DNA of 64,000 bases, taken from positions 5,394,001 through 5,458,000 of the forward strand of contig NZ_CP117430.1 in NCBI RefSeq assembly GCF_030687395.1, given 5' to 3'. Both the position numbers and the translations under genes were made by a program. The stretch comes from Pseudomonas wuhanensis (GTDB lineage: Bacteria > Pseudomonadota > Gammaproteobacteria > Pseudomonadales > Pseudomonadaceae). Positions within the stretch are counted from its first letter, which is position 1; the number at the start of each line of letters is the position of its first letter. The notes below the pieces were generated by a model. That model saw only the letters and a program-made list of their open reading frames with translations, was not told the DNA's origin and ran no database searches. Positions 48,881 through 56,424 of the stretch are shown here, piece by piece.

Positions 48881-49485
48881 AGCGCAATTACAATCCGTTC
48901 AAAGGCCCTTTTCACGACACCTACGCCATCGGGTTCCGTCTCTATCTCCCCGGCGCGATCAACTGGCGGCACCGCACCATCGCCGGCGTGAGCTGGAACG
49001 GAAATGATCAGGAAGCGTTCTTTTTCAGTCCTGACGGCCTCGCCCTACCGCTGAAAGCCAATCCGTGGGAACTGCCAGAGCTGATTCGCCTAAACGCAGT
49101 ACGCAGAGAGTTTTCCAGCATTCATGGCACCGGTCATTTCGCCATGAAAGCGGGTCGCCTGACCTCGCTGAAGTCCCTTGGCATGAGCGACTGGGTCACC
49201 TATTGGTTGGTTGATCAGTCGTGCGGATACGCAAACGATCCGGCAGTGTGGCAGCGCATTACCGAACAAGATCTCGCAATGGAAAAGACGGCTAGCGAGC
49301 GCGCTCACCACGACATGCGCTTGACCTCCGATCTGACCTGCTATGTGGATGAGTGCTTGGCACAACGCCGCGAGCAGATGGCCGTAGAGCACCGTCGTCG
49401 GTGTGCCGAGGACAGCAAGATCTTGGCTTGGCTCAAAGGTGAAACACCACCGCCGCTGTTTGCCCACGTGCAGGAGGCCGCATGA
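48877..49485 (+). CDS. hypothetical protein downstream of AlpA
   Basis: 202 residues, starting MKRNYNPFKGPFHDTYAIGF; overlaps alpA and the next gene by 4 bp each (ATGA), so it is part of a coupled trio. The N-terminal half is beta-like and aromatic (INWRHRTIAGVSWNGNDQEA), the C-terminal half helical and charged. I recognise no family. A role in element maintenance is inferred from position only. Confidence 0.72.
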   Translation: MKRNYNPFKGPFHDTYAIGFRLYLPGAINWRHRTIAGVSWNGNDQEAFFFSPDGLALPLKANPWELPELIRLNAVRREFSSIHGTGHFAMKAGRLTSLKSLGMSDWVTYWLVDQSCGYANDPAVWQRITEQDLAMEKTASERAHHDMRLTSDLTCYVDECLAQRREQMAVEHRRRCAEDSKILAWLKGETPPPLFAHVQEAA

Positions 49486-49784
49486 GCCGTCAGATCGCCA
49501 ATAACGCCTTGATGCATCCCTTTTCCGTGCTGCGCCGGATCGGCTTTTCGCCGCGCCTCATGCAACGCCTTGAGCGCTACCGCAGCCAGCAGGACAAACA
49601 GGGGCGCGTGGTCAGTGTACTCAGTTGGGCCGATGGCACCTGGTGCGCCCTCTCCCTCCACTGCGAAAGGACCGGTGCCGTGATCGTCGAAGGCCAGCAA
49701 ACGCACGCCTACGAAGACGCCCGCTCCATGCTCAGCGGTGGATTCCTGCCCCTCCTTTCCCTGCGCTGGGAAGCCCATGCCTGA
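49482..49784 (+). CDS. hypothetical small protein
   Basis: 100 residues (MSRQIANNALMHPFSVLRRI), overlapping the gene before by 4 bp. Basic and compact, with the segment GRVVSVLSWADGTWCALSLH. No family recognised. A stem-loop follows directly after its stop. Confidence 0.68.
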   Translation: MSRQIANNALMHPFSVLRRIGFSPRLMQRLERYRSQQDKQGRVVSVLSWADGTWCALSLHCERTGAVIVEGQQTHAYEDARSMLSGGFLPLLSLRWEAHA

Positions 49785-49790
49785 AACGAA

Positions 49791-49819
49791 AACGCCTCCG
49801 GGGGCGATCCGGAGGCGTT
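49791..49819 (+). terminator. stem-loop after the AlpA gene group
   Basis: AACGCCTCCG and CCGGAGGCGTT pair over at least 10 bp around GGGGCGAT, 7 bp after the stop. There is no U-run, so it may be a weak terminator or an mRNA end-protecting stem. Confidence 0.6.
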
Positions 49820-49915
49820 GAGGTCAATCTAAATGCACGAACAATTTATGCCGCACCTGAAAAATCCGCAAGCCATCAGCGCAGTTGCACTTTCGAATAA
49901 CGGACGTTACTCTCT

Positions 49916-50006
49916 GGACGTCGCTGCAAATTCAGCGTCCGGACTTGGCCGTCCGAACCGCAAAAGGCGCACAAGCGCCCTCCATCCGAACGCAGGCGCT
50001 TTTTTT
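49916..50006 (+). promoter_or_regulatory. leader with stem-loop module and attenuator-like terminator before the second C4-type RNA
   Basis: Module GACGTCGCTGCAAATTCAGC (CGCTG/CAGCG stem, 49922-49937) resembles 23332-23351. At 49974-50006 AGCGCC pairs with GGCGCT and is followed by a T7 run, an intrinsic terminator. GGCGC at 49966-49970 can compete for the same AGCGCC, giving mutually exclusive folds as in attenuators. No ORF with coding character crosses here. Confidence 0.6.
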
Positions 50007-50027
50007 GTGCCCGTCGTATCGTGTTAT

Positions 50028-50105
50028 GGCGGCTGTGCGTGGGACACCTTCGGGTGTGCCGGGTCCCTTTTGCCCCGGTCGGCCAACCCGCGTACAGCTG
50101 TCACC
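50028..50105 (+). ncRNA. C4-type antisense RNA (P4-like immunity), locus 2
   Basis: 78 nt, the same length as locus 1. A continuous 12-bp stem (50032-50043 with 50087-50098: GCTGTGCGTGGG with CCCGCGTACAGC, two G-U pairs) closes a region with inner hairpin GGACACC-TTCG-GGTGT. CCTTTTGC (50066-50073) is complementary to GCAAAAGG (50142-50149), which covers the ribosome site of the next gene. CGGCCAA (50080-50086) is complementary to TTGGCCG (50115-50121). This matches phage P4, where C4 RNA pairs with two downstream sites and stops expression of the replication operon. Strong by architecture; not confirmed by covariance search. Confidence 0.85.
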
Positions 50106-50114
50106 ATTCCTTGC

Positions 50115-50151
50115 TTGGCCGCAAGCGGTGGCAGCTCCTCAGCAAAAGGAG
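50115..50151 (+). promoter_or_regulatory. target sites of the C4-type RNA and ribosome-site hairpin
   Basis: TTGGCCG (50115-50121) and GCAAAAGG (50142-50149) are complementary to the C4-type RNA. The AAGGAG ribosome site (50146-50151) is also within a self-hairpin, AGCTCCT (50133-50139) with AGGAGCT (50147-50153). Confidence 0.78.
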
Positions 50152-50157
50152 CTCTAC

Positions 50158-50316
50158 ATGCACGCCATCAATCCGTCCAAAATTCGCGCCGCTGCACACC
50201 GTGCAATGGCTCTCGCCGCTTTACACGCCAACTCCAGCCTCGCAACACGTCTCTCCCGTTACAACGCTCACATGACCAAAGCCCGCGCGCTCGAAACCGC
50301 AGGCGGTGCCCAATGA
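50158..50316 (+). CDS. 52-residue protein, first gene of the replication operon (kil-like position)
   Basis: MHAINPSKIRAAAHRAMALA and so on, 52 residues, Ala/Arg-rich and helical. AAGGAG is 6 nt upstream, within the C4 target. Its stop overlaps the next start by 4 bp. In P4 the first translated gene after C4 is kil, whose translation is needed to avoid Rho-dependent termination; this ORF has the matching place but no sequence motif I can name. Confidence 0.65.
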   Translation: MHAINPSKIRAAAHRAMALAALHANSSLATRLSRYNAHMTKARALETAGGAQ

Positions 50317-50597
50317 ACAACACCCTGAGTTTCTCGCTGCCTGAAGACCTGCTTTGCGTAAATCCAAAAGCAGAAGCCGGCGTGCCTATCGACGCCATCA
50401 CCTGCGCCATTGACCGTGCCGACTCGGTACTGACGCTGCTTGAGGATCACTTCGAAAACGAATCCTCGCGCCTCGCCAATCACGTCATTGCCGCCGTCCT
50501 CTGGGACGTGCGCGGCACCCTCGGCCTGATCAAAACGCTCGCCATGCACGGTGATACCACCTCAACGCCTGCGGTGCATAAAGGCGGTGCACTATGA
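50313..50597 (+). CDS. hypothetical protein in the replication operon
   Basis: 94 residues (MNNTLSFSLPEDLLCVNPKA), 4-bp overlaps with both neighbours. Mostly helical (AITCAIDRADSVLTLLEDHF; NHVIAAVLWDVRGTLGLIKT). The long open frame beginning at 49833 runs in the same frame but crosses the C4 RNA, so the start at 50313 is chosen. No known function. Confidence 0.72.
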   Translation: MNNTLSFSLPEDLLCVNPKAEAGVPIDAITCAIDRADSVLTLLEDHFENESSRLANHVIAAVLWDVRGTLGLIKTLAMHGDTTSTPAVHKGGAL

Positions 50598-50866
50598 CCG
50601 CTTCTACCACACTGGGCCACGCCACTTTCTCCCGCGTTAACGCGACCGACCTGAAGCTGTTCCGGGTCAACGCTGGTGTTCCAGTCGAGGATGCGCTGGA
50701 GATGGTGTCGCTGCTACAGCATCACGCGAACCAGCTCAACCTCGACGCCGCCATGAGCGACCACGGCGAGCGTTTCAGTTGGCCCGCTCTGTACCTGGGC
50801 GAGATGGCCAAAGCCCTGATCGATGACATCAACGACGCACTGTTTTTGCCGAGGGCTGACGCATGA
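50594..50866 (+). CDS. DUF3077-like small protein
   Basis: 90 residues. The run LFRVNAGVPVEDALEMVSLL, followed by a helical QHHANQLNL segment, fits DUF3077, a small family common in Pseudomonas prophages and islands. It overlaps the genes on both sides by 4 bp. Function unknown. Confidence 0.72.
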   Translation: MTASTTLGHATFSRVNATDLKLFRVNAGVPVEDALEMVSLLQHHANQLNLDAAMSDHGERFSWPALYLGEMAKALIDDINDALFLPRADA

Positions 50867-53769
50867 GCCAACGCCCGAACAGCACCGCAAAACGACCAAG
50901 CTTTGCCGACGTAAAAGCCGCCGCGTTAAAAGACATTGATCGCGTCCTGTCGCATTGGCTGCCCAACGGCAAGCGCGTGGACGGCGGCAAGGAATACACC
51001 GCCCCGAATCCAACCCGCAGTGATAAGCGCGCCGGTTCGCTCAAGGTCAATTTGAGCAAGGGCACCTGGGCCGACTTCGCCACCGGTGACAAGGGCGGCG
51101 ATCTGATCGATCTGGTGCGCTATTTGGACGGCGGCACCGATGTCGAGGCCTGCGCCAAACTGGCGGACCTGCTCAACGTCTCGCCCGGCGCCGCCCAGTC
51201 GCCCCCCCTCCCCGGCAAGGCAAAAGCGCCGGAGTGGATCGCCATACAGCCGATCCCGGCCGAGGCCATGAACAAGTGCCCGACCAAGCATCGACAGCAC
51301 GGCGTGCCGTCCAAAGTGTGGATCTATCGTGATGCGCAAGGCCAGCCACTTATGGCGCTCTACCGCTTCGACCTCGGCCTGGATGAAGACGGCAAGCCTA
51401 AGAAGGTCTTTGCGCCACTGACATGGTGTCAGCGCGCCGATGGCCAAACTAAGCAGTGGCGGTGGCAAGGTCTGCCGGATCCGCGCCCATTGCTGCGCCT
51501 TGATGAACTGAACCAGCGCGCTGACGCGCCAGTTGCCCTGTGCGAAGGCGAAAAAGCTGCGGATGCCGCCGCCGAACTATTGCCCGGCTACGTGGCCACC
51601 TGCTGGCCGAACGGCTCCAACTCCTGGCACAAAGCCGACCTGACTCCGCTCAAAGGTCGCGACGTGCTGTTGTGGCCAGACAACGACGATAGCGGCAAAG
51701 TCTGCATGGACGCCGTCGCCGAAAAGCTGAGCGAAATCGGCGCCGCCTCGGTTCGAGTCATCGCACTGGATGTGTTCAATCGCAAGCCCACATTGAAGGG
51801 CGAATGCGCCGCCTTCGCCAAAGGTGGTCAGTGGAGCGACGGCGACGATGCAGCCGATGCACTCACCAAGGGCTGGACAGCCGCCCATTTCGTCGAACTG
51901 GAAAGCAGCGGTGAACTGTCCGGTTTGCCTGTGGAAAAGTCGGTCACGGAACAGGCTGACACCAAGCCGGAACCGAAGACAAAAACAGCGACCAAGCGCC
52001 CGGCAAAATCGAAAAATGACTTGATGCCCGGTGGCTTCCGCTTAACCCCCGAAGGCGTGTTTTATGCGGGCGACGACGGCGAGGCACGCCCGGTGTGTTC
52101 ACCTCTGGCGATCCTCGCCCGTACCCGTGACGAGAAGGGCCACAACTGGGGACTGCTGGTCGAATTCGACGACCCAGACGGCACCAAGAAGCGCTGGAAC
52201 ATCCCGGCGCGCACCATGACCGGCGACTTTGGTAAAGACGTTCTTGGGCCTCTGGTGGACATGGGTTTACGTCTTGCAGGGAGTCGTTCGGGGCGTAATG
52301 CACGCAACGACCTGCAGAGTTACCTCGGCGGCTTCGACAGTGCGCAACGGGCGCGGCTGGTTACCCGCTTAGGTTGGCACGACAGCGCCTTTCTACTGCC
52401 CGAGCAGCAGGTCGGCGCGCACAGCGAACACCTGCACTTCTACGAGGCCGGTGCGCAACTTCCACCGATCAGCGAAGCGGGCACGCTGGAGCAATGGCAA
52501 CAGCAGATCGGCGCTTTGTGTGTTGGCAACCATCGCTTGGCGTTTGTCGTCGGCGTGGCCTTTGCGGGTCCACTACTGCACATGCTCGGCCATGAGTCGG
52601 GCGGCTTTCACCTGTACGGCGACAGTTCAGGCGGCAAGACCACTCACCTGCAAGTCGCCGCCTCGATCTACGGCGGCCCACGTCTGGTGCGTTCGTGGCG
52701 CTCCACCGATAACGCGCTGGAATCCATCGCCGCCGCGCATTCCGACGGCCTCCTGGTGCTGGACGAAATCGGCATGTGCGATGCGCGCATCATCGGCGAG
52801 ACGGTGTACATGCTCGGCAACGGTACCGGCAAAGCCCGCGCCAATGACCGGGGCCAAGCAGGCCGACAGGTACAGGAATGGCGGCTGCTGTTCCTTTCCA
52901 CCGGCGAGAAGACCTTGGCCCAGCACATGGCAGAGGCCAACAAGGAGCTGAAAGCGGGCATGGAGGTGCGCATGCTCGCCGTCCCGGCCGATGCCAGCAA
53001 AGGCCTCGGCATGTTCGACACGCTCAATGGTTTTGAAGACGCCGCAGCACTGTCCGACGCGCTCAAGGCACGGGTGGCGAACTACTACGGCACACCACTC
53101 ACTGCCTTCCTGACGGCGCTGTGCGAACCCGGCAAGCGTCACGGCTGGTCGTCCATCCTGCGCCGCACGCTGGAAGGTTTTATCGCCAAGTCGCTCCCGG
53201 CATCAGCCAGTGGACAGGCACATCGTGCGGCCGCTCGTTTCGGCCTTGCGGCAGCAGCGGGCGAGCTGGCCACCGCCATGGGCATCACCGGCTGGCCGGA
53301 TGGGACCGCAACTACTGCGGCCCGAGTGTGTTTGAACGCCTGGTTAAACGAGCGTGGCGGCGCCGGTAACTTTGAGGGGGATGCGATCTTGGCGCGGCTG
53401 CGCCAGGTCATCGAGCGCTTTGGCGAAAGTCGCTTCACCCGCTGGGAATCGGCGGCGGCAAAAATCGACGAACACGGCCCGCGCACCATCGACCGGCTTG
53501 GCTTTCGCAAAGCGCTGGAGCATGGGATGGGCGACACAATGCACACCACAAACACTTATTACGTGCTCCCTGAGATGTGGCGCTCAGAAATCTTCCGGGG
53601 CATGAACATCAACGCAGTGAACAAGGAACTGTTGCAGCGCGGCGTGCTGGAGCCGGGCAGCGACGGTAAGGCGTCGAGTCTGGTCCGGTTGCCCGGCCTC
53701 GGTCCGCAACGCTGCTACATCGTGAAGACGATTCCGGGAACGGATGAGAGCGAGGCTCGGGCTGCCTGA
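50863..53769 (+). CDS. TOPRIM/DUF927 replicative primase-helicase
   Basis: 968 residues. An N-terminal primase-like part (GTWADFATGDKGGDLIDLVR) resembles the CHC2 zinc region without its Cys/His ligands. A TOPRIM domain follows at about 222-275 (ALCEGEKAADAAAELL; VLLWPDNDDSG). A basic linker (about 365-395) leads to a DUF927 helicase-like ATPase with Walker A LYGDSSGGKTTHLQ (about 584) and Walker B LLVLDEIGMCD (about 629). It is the counterpart of P4 alpha protein, which combines primase, helicase and ori binding. The C-terminal 150 residues could bind the GGTGAAC iterons; that is inferred. It is the last gene of the C4-controlled operon. Confidence 0.88.
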   Translation: MSQRPNSTAKRPSFADVKAAALKDIDRVLSHWLPNGKRVDGGKEYTAPNPTRSDKRAGSLKVNLSKGTWADFATGDKGGDLIDLVRYLDGGTDVEACAKLADLLNVSPGAAQSPPLPGKAKAPEWIAIQPIPAEAMNKCPTKHRQHGVPSKVWIYRDAQGQPLMALYRFDLGLDEDGKPKKVFAPLTWCQRADGQTKQWRWQGLPDPRPLLRLDELNQRADAPVALCEGEKAADAAAELLPGYVATCWPNGSNSWHKADLTPLKGRDVLLWPDNDDSGKVCMDAVAEKLSEIGAASVRVIALDVFNRKPTLKGECAAFAKGGQWSDGDDAADALTKGWTAAHFVELESSGELSGLPVEKSVTEQADTKPEPKTKTATKRPAKSKNDLMPGGFRLTPEGVFYAGDDGEARPVCSPLAILARTRDEKGHNWGLLVEFDDPDGTKKRWNIPARTMTGDFGKDVLGPLVDMGLRLAGSRSGRNARNDLQSYLGGFDSAQRARLVTRLGWHDSAFLLPEQQVGAHSEHLHFYEAGAQLPPISEAGTLEQWQQQIGALCVGNHRLAFVVGVAFAGPLLHMLGHESGGFHLYGDSSGGKTTHLQVAASIYGGPRLVRSWRSTDNALESIAAAHSDGLLVLDEIGMCDARIIGETVYMLGNGTGKARANDRGQAGRQVQEWRLLFLSTGEKTLAQHMAEANKELKAGMEVRMLAVPADASKGLGMFDTLNGFEDAAALSDALKARVANYYGTPLTAFLTALCEPGKRHGWSSILRRTLEGFIAKSLPASASGQAHRAAARFGLAAAAGELATAMGITGWPDGTATTAARVCLNAWLNERGGAGNFEGDAILARLRQVIERFGESRFTRWESAAAKIDEHGPRTIDRLGFRKALEHGMGDTMHTTNTYYVLPEMWRSEIFRGMNINAVNKELLQRGVLEPGSDGKASSLVRLPGLGPQRCYIVKTIPGTDESEARAA

Positions 53770-53861
53770 GGGCATCTCTGCTGATCGAGGTAGCGCCGGC
53801 TCATTCCCGGCCTCGCCAGCCGCTCATTCAACCCAAATCAAATTTCAAAGGAACAAGACAG

Positions 53862-54842
53862 ATGAACGAATTTCAAGCACCGACAGAGCAACGCGAACCG
53901 CTGACCAATGAACTGGAAGGCCTTGAAGTCGCAGGACTTTCAGAGGTTGTGCCGGACGGCAGTGAAACGATCGGCCATTGCGAAAAGAAACAGCAGCTGC
54001 TGCACGAAATCGAAAGATTGAAAGTCGTGCGGGATAAATACCTGAGTGAAGCCGAACAACTGCATACCGAAATAGCTCCGCTGGAAGCGCTATTGGAGGG
54101 CGACGAGGTCATGGATGCTGATCGAGCATATGAAATACGGAAACAGTACAACACCCTGAAAATCCCTTACGACTCTCGAATGCATCACGCCAGCATCATG
54201 GGCAATAAGATTGCTCGACGCGAGAGTCTCGCCAATCACGAAACCTTGATGGCCGGTTTCACCGACTCGATGGCGAATTGGAAAGCGGACGAGCAAGAAC
54301 TCAACGAAAAGCGGGATAGCCTCAGTGCCCGCTTGGAACAGATCCGACAGCAAGCAACCGAAGACTTGGCGAAAGCACGGCAAGCCGAAACCGATGCAGC
54401 AACCGCTTATGCACAGGCGGTGGCATGGGGCGACACCGAGGGCGAAAAGAACGCCAACGCAGAAGCGCAGAAGGCTGCGAAAAACCTCGCGTCTGCGACC
54501 GAGCACAATCGTCGACAACACCTGATCATGACCGCGCTAGAGCACGAGCTGGCCACAGTCGACCAATACATTGCCGAGGCTCAGAAGGAACATAAAGCCA
54601 TCGAAAGAAAAGCACTGTACCTGGCGCGGACGGTTTTAGAGGAACAGTGGAACGAAAAAGCTCAAGCATTGCTGGACATGGGAGGAAAGCTCTGGGCGGC
54701 CATTAACCTAGTTGGTGGCGATCAAGTTAGTCTGATGAAGTTGGTGCTTCCTGAGGAGGGTGAAAGATTCGGTAACTGGACTAGCAGTGACTTGTCGGAG
54801 CGTTCCTACAAATACACCGTACAGGACGTCCTCTCGTTGTAA
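53862..54842 (+). CDS. coiled-coil hypothetical protein
   Basis: 326 residues; strongly helical and heptad-like over about 40-260 (CEKKQQLLHEIERLKVVRDK; AKARQAETDAATAYAQAVAW; EYIAEAQKEHKA-like segments), with a short globular C-terminus. No signal peptide or membrane segment. It is separated from the primase by 92 bp and has its own ribosome site (AAAGGAAC). No family recognised; a filament, tether or DNA-associated role would be a guess. Confidence 0.7.
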   Translation: MNEFQAPTEQREPLTNELEGLEVAGLSEVVPDGSETIGHCEKKQQLLHEIERLKVVRDKYLSEAEQLHTEIAPLEALLEGDEVMDADRAYEIRKQYNTLKIPYDSRMHHASIMGNKIARRESLANHETLMAGFTDSMANWKADEQELNEKRDSLSARLEQIRQQATEDLAKARQAETDAATAYAQAVAWGDTEGEKNANAEAQKAAKNLASATEHNRRQHLIMTALEHELATVDQYIAEAQKEHKAIERKALYLARTVLEEQWNEKAQALLDMGGKLWAAINLVGGDQVSLMKLVLPEEGERFGNWTSSDLSERSYKYTVQDVLSL

Positions 54843-54907
54843 CACGCCGCGACACCTGAAAGAGCCCGCGCTGTCGGGCTCTTTAAAGACCTGCCAGGAT
54901 AAAGATC

Positions 54908-55096
54908 ATGATCACCCAAATACGAAGCAGCGCAAGCTGGACCGACACCTTGAAGGCGCGCAAAAACCATTTGACCGCCTTGCTGAAAATCGTTGATATC
55001 AAAACCGGAAAAGCCACGAAGGTTCAGACACTCACTGTCGACTTGATAAAGGCTGAAATGAGCCACCTCGAAAGCAAGTTAAACGGCCGACAATAA
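54908..55096 (+). CDS. 62-residue hypothetical protein
   Basis: MITQIRSSASWTDTLKARKN, then LTALLKIVDIKTGKATKVQT and LTVDLIKAEMSHLESKLNGR. AGGA is 9-10 nt upstream. Possibly a small beta-alpha DNA-related protein, but no family is evident. It lies between the coiled-coil gene and the deleted MvaT-like gene. Confidence 0.55.
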   Translation: MITQIRSSASWTDTLKARKNHLTALLKIVDIKTGKATKVQTLTVDLIKAEMSHLESKLNGRQ

Positions 55097-55162
55097 CGCT
55101 GAACTTGTATGCAGTAATACTATTCAAATAGATACCTTCAAAACACATAGTAGGAAACGCCA

Positions 55163-55361
55163 ATGTCCAAACTTGCCGAATACCGTCAGCTGGAAAAACA
55201 CTTGGCCGAGCAGCTCCAGGCTCTGGAAGCCCTGAAGGGCGATTTACAAAAACCCTCACACCGGCGAAGTCGTAGAGACCAAAGGCGGTAATCACAAGAC
55301 GTTGAAAGAGTGGAAAGCCGAGCACGGTTCCGATGTAGTCGAAAGCTGGCTGAGCAAATAA
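55163..55361 (+). pseudogene. MvaT/MvaU-family xenogeneic silencer gene with internal deletion
   Basis: ATG 55163 begins MSKLAEYRQLEKHLAEQLQA, the MvaT N-terminal coiled coil, with AGGAAA upstream. After LEALKGD the sequence jumps to YKNPHTGEVVETKGGNHKTL and KEWKAEHGSDVVESWLSK, the MvaT C-terminal DNA-binding domain, but one base out of frame. About 50-60 central codons are missing. As it stands it encodes a 42-residue fragment ending at 55291. A short terminator follows. Either a dead gene or a reading error at the junction; the missing middle argues for a true deletion. Confidence 0.85.
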
Positions 55362-55374
55362 AGCCAGACCTGAT

Positions 55375-55401
55375 AAAAAGGCCTCTAGAGAGGCCTTTTT
55401 C
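55375..55401. terminator. bidirectional terminator
   Basis: AAAAAGGCCTCT and AGAGGCCTTTTT form a 12-bp stem with the AG of the loop between them. It serves the MvaT remnant and the converging T6SS cassette. Confidence 0.9.
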
Positions 55402-55417
55402 TTTTTAACGCCTAGCG

Positions 55418-55705
55418 CTATTTCGTCCTACAGATCTCAACGTCATTTTGCGTCTTGACCTTAGTGTCGAATCCAAGCCGATACTTGCAGTAATCGATAA
55501 TCTTGTTGCGCTCATCGTCAGTGAGCCTTTCGACTTTCCTGATCTCACCATCGTTCGCGTGGATGTTATAAAACTTCATCTGGAACGTCGGATGTTTCTT
55601 GATGAACAGGATGGTTTCGACATCGCCGTCTTCAAGGGCCTCGTAGTAACCAACATAGAGCGCGGCCACTAACGTCAAGACCGCCACGATTAATAGCTTC
55701 TTCAT
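55418..55705 (-). CDS. probable immunity protein of the amidase effector
   Basis: 95 residues: an N-terminal hydrophobic segment (MKKLLIVAVLTLVAALYVGY) that should send it to or across the inner membrane, then a charged periplasmic domain with two Cys (IDYCKYRLGF; DVEICRTK). Its start overlaps the amidase stop by 4 bp. A small exported protein coupled to a peptidoglycan amidase is the usual immunity arrangement; the family itself I do not recognise. Confidence 0.65.
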   Translation of the reverse strand: MKKLLIVAVLTLVAALYVGYYEALEDGDVETILFIKKHPTFQMKFYNIHANDGEIRKVERLTDDERNKIIDYCKYRLGFDTKVKTQNDVEICRTK

Positions 55706-56424
55706 TCTTGTGGTGCCGGTGGAGGCAACAACTGTGTCTTGGTTCTGAGGTTTCTTACCAGCTCCATTCCTATATTGCCGGGACAGATTTTCCCTTCGGA
55801 CGCCTGTCCCGGATACTCCCTGTGACCACCGAAATGTTTGATCACGAACACGCTTTTAAGTGATTCGATCAAATGCATCAGCGCGGTAATCTGAGCAGCC
55901 GGAATCACGTTTGTAGTGCTGTAGCCGATGCTGTCGAGAGCGACGCGTCCCTTCGCGACCCAGTCGCCGCCCTCCTCCGGTGTCGTCAGGTTCTCAAGCA
56001 GTACAATCCCGATTAAACCTGTGTTGAACTTCAACACGCTCGATCCCTGAAAACGGATGTCACGCCCCTCGAATATCTGGCCGGTGCAATCAATCCCATA
56101 GTGGTAGCCGATATCGTCGTAGGCCTGGCCCATATGACCTTTTTGAATTTCCTGCATTTGCCCACCACCTGGCGTACAGCTATGGCTTCGCCCAGCATGG
56201 TGGAGGGCAATCATGCTGTAGTCCCAATCCATCACCATACCCGGCTTGCCTTTCGCAGCGCCCCATGAGGAGCGTTCTACGAACGTGGCGTTCAGCGAGC
56301 GTGCTTTTTTGATGATCGCCTCTCGCGTTGCGGCGCGGTCGTTCACGGTAATCGGAATCGGGCACATGAACTCGCCAGGCTTGATTTCCTGGGCGATGGC
56401 TTGTGTTAAGAACGGAGCAGGCAT
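55702..56424 (-). CDS. N-acetylmuramoyl-L-alanine amidase, T6SS effector
   Basis: 240 residues with an Amidase_2/PGRP fold: ERSSWGAAKG, first zinc His in MIALHHAGRSHSC, catalytic-type Tyr in DIGYHYGIDCTGQIFEGRDI, second His in HFGGHREYPG and Cys ligand in KICPGNIGME. It lacks a signal peptide, as expected for a protein delivered by the type VI machine. Its start overlaps the PAAR stop by one base (TAATG). It should cut the amide bond between MurNAc and the peptide stem in rival cells; the delivery route is inferred from the PAAR partner. Confidence 0.82.
   Translation of the reverse strand: MPAPFLTQAIAQEIKPGEFMCPIPITVNDRAATREAIIKKARSLNATFVERSSWGAAKGKPGMVMDWDYSMIALHHAGRSHSCTPGGGQMQEIQKGHMGQAYDDIGYHYGIDCTGQIFEGRDIRFQGSSVLKFNTGLIGIVLLENLTTPEEGGDWVAKGRVALDSIGYSTTNVIPAAQITALMHLIESLKSVFVIKHFGGHREYPGQASEGKICPGNIGMELVRNLRTKTQLLPPPAPQE

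Noticed and set aside
49833..50312. N-terminal part of a long frame leading into the 94-residue gene
   Set aside because: It runs through the leader module, an intrinsic terminator and the C4-type RNA; the coupled start at 50313 explains the gene.
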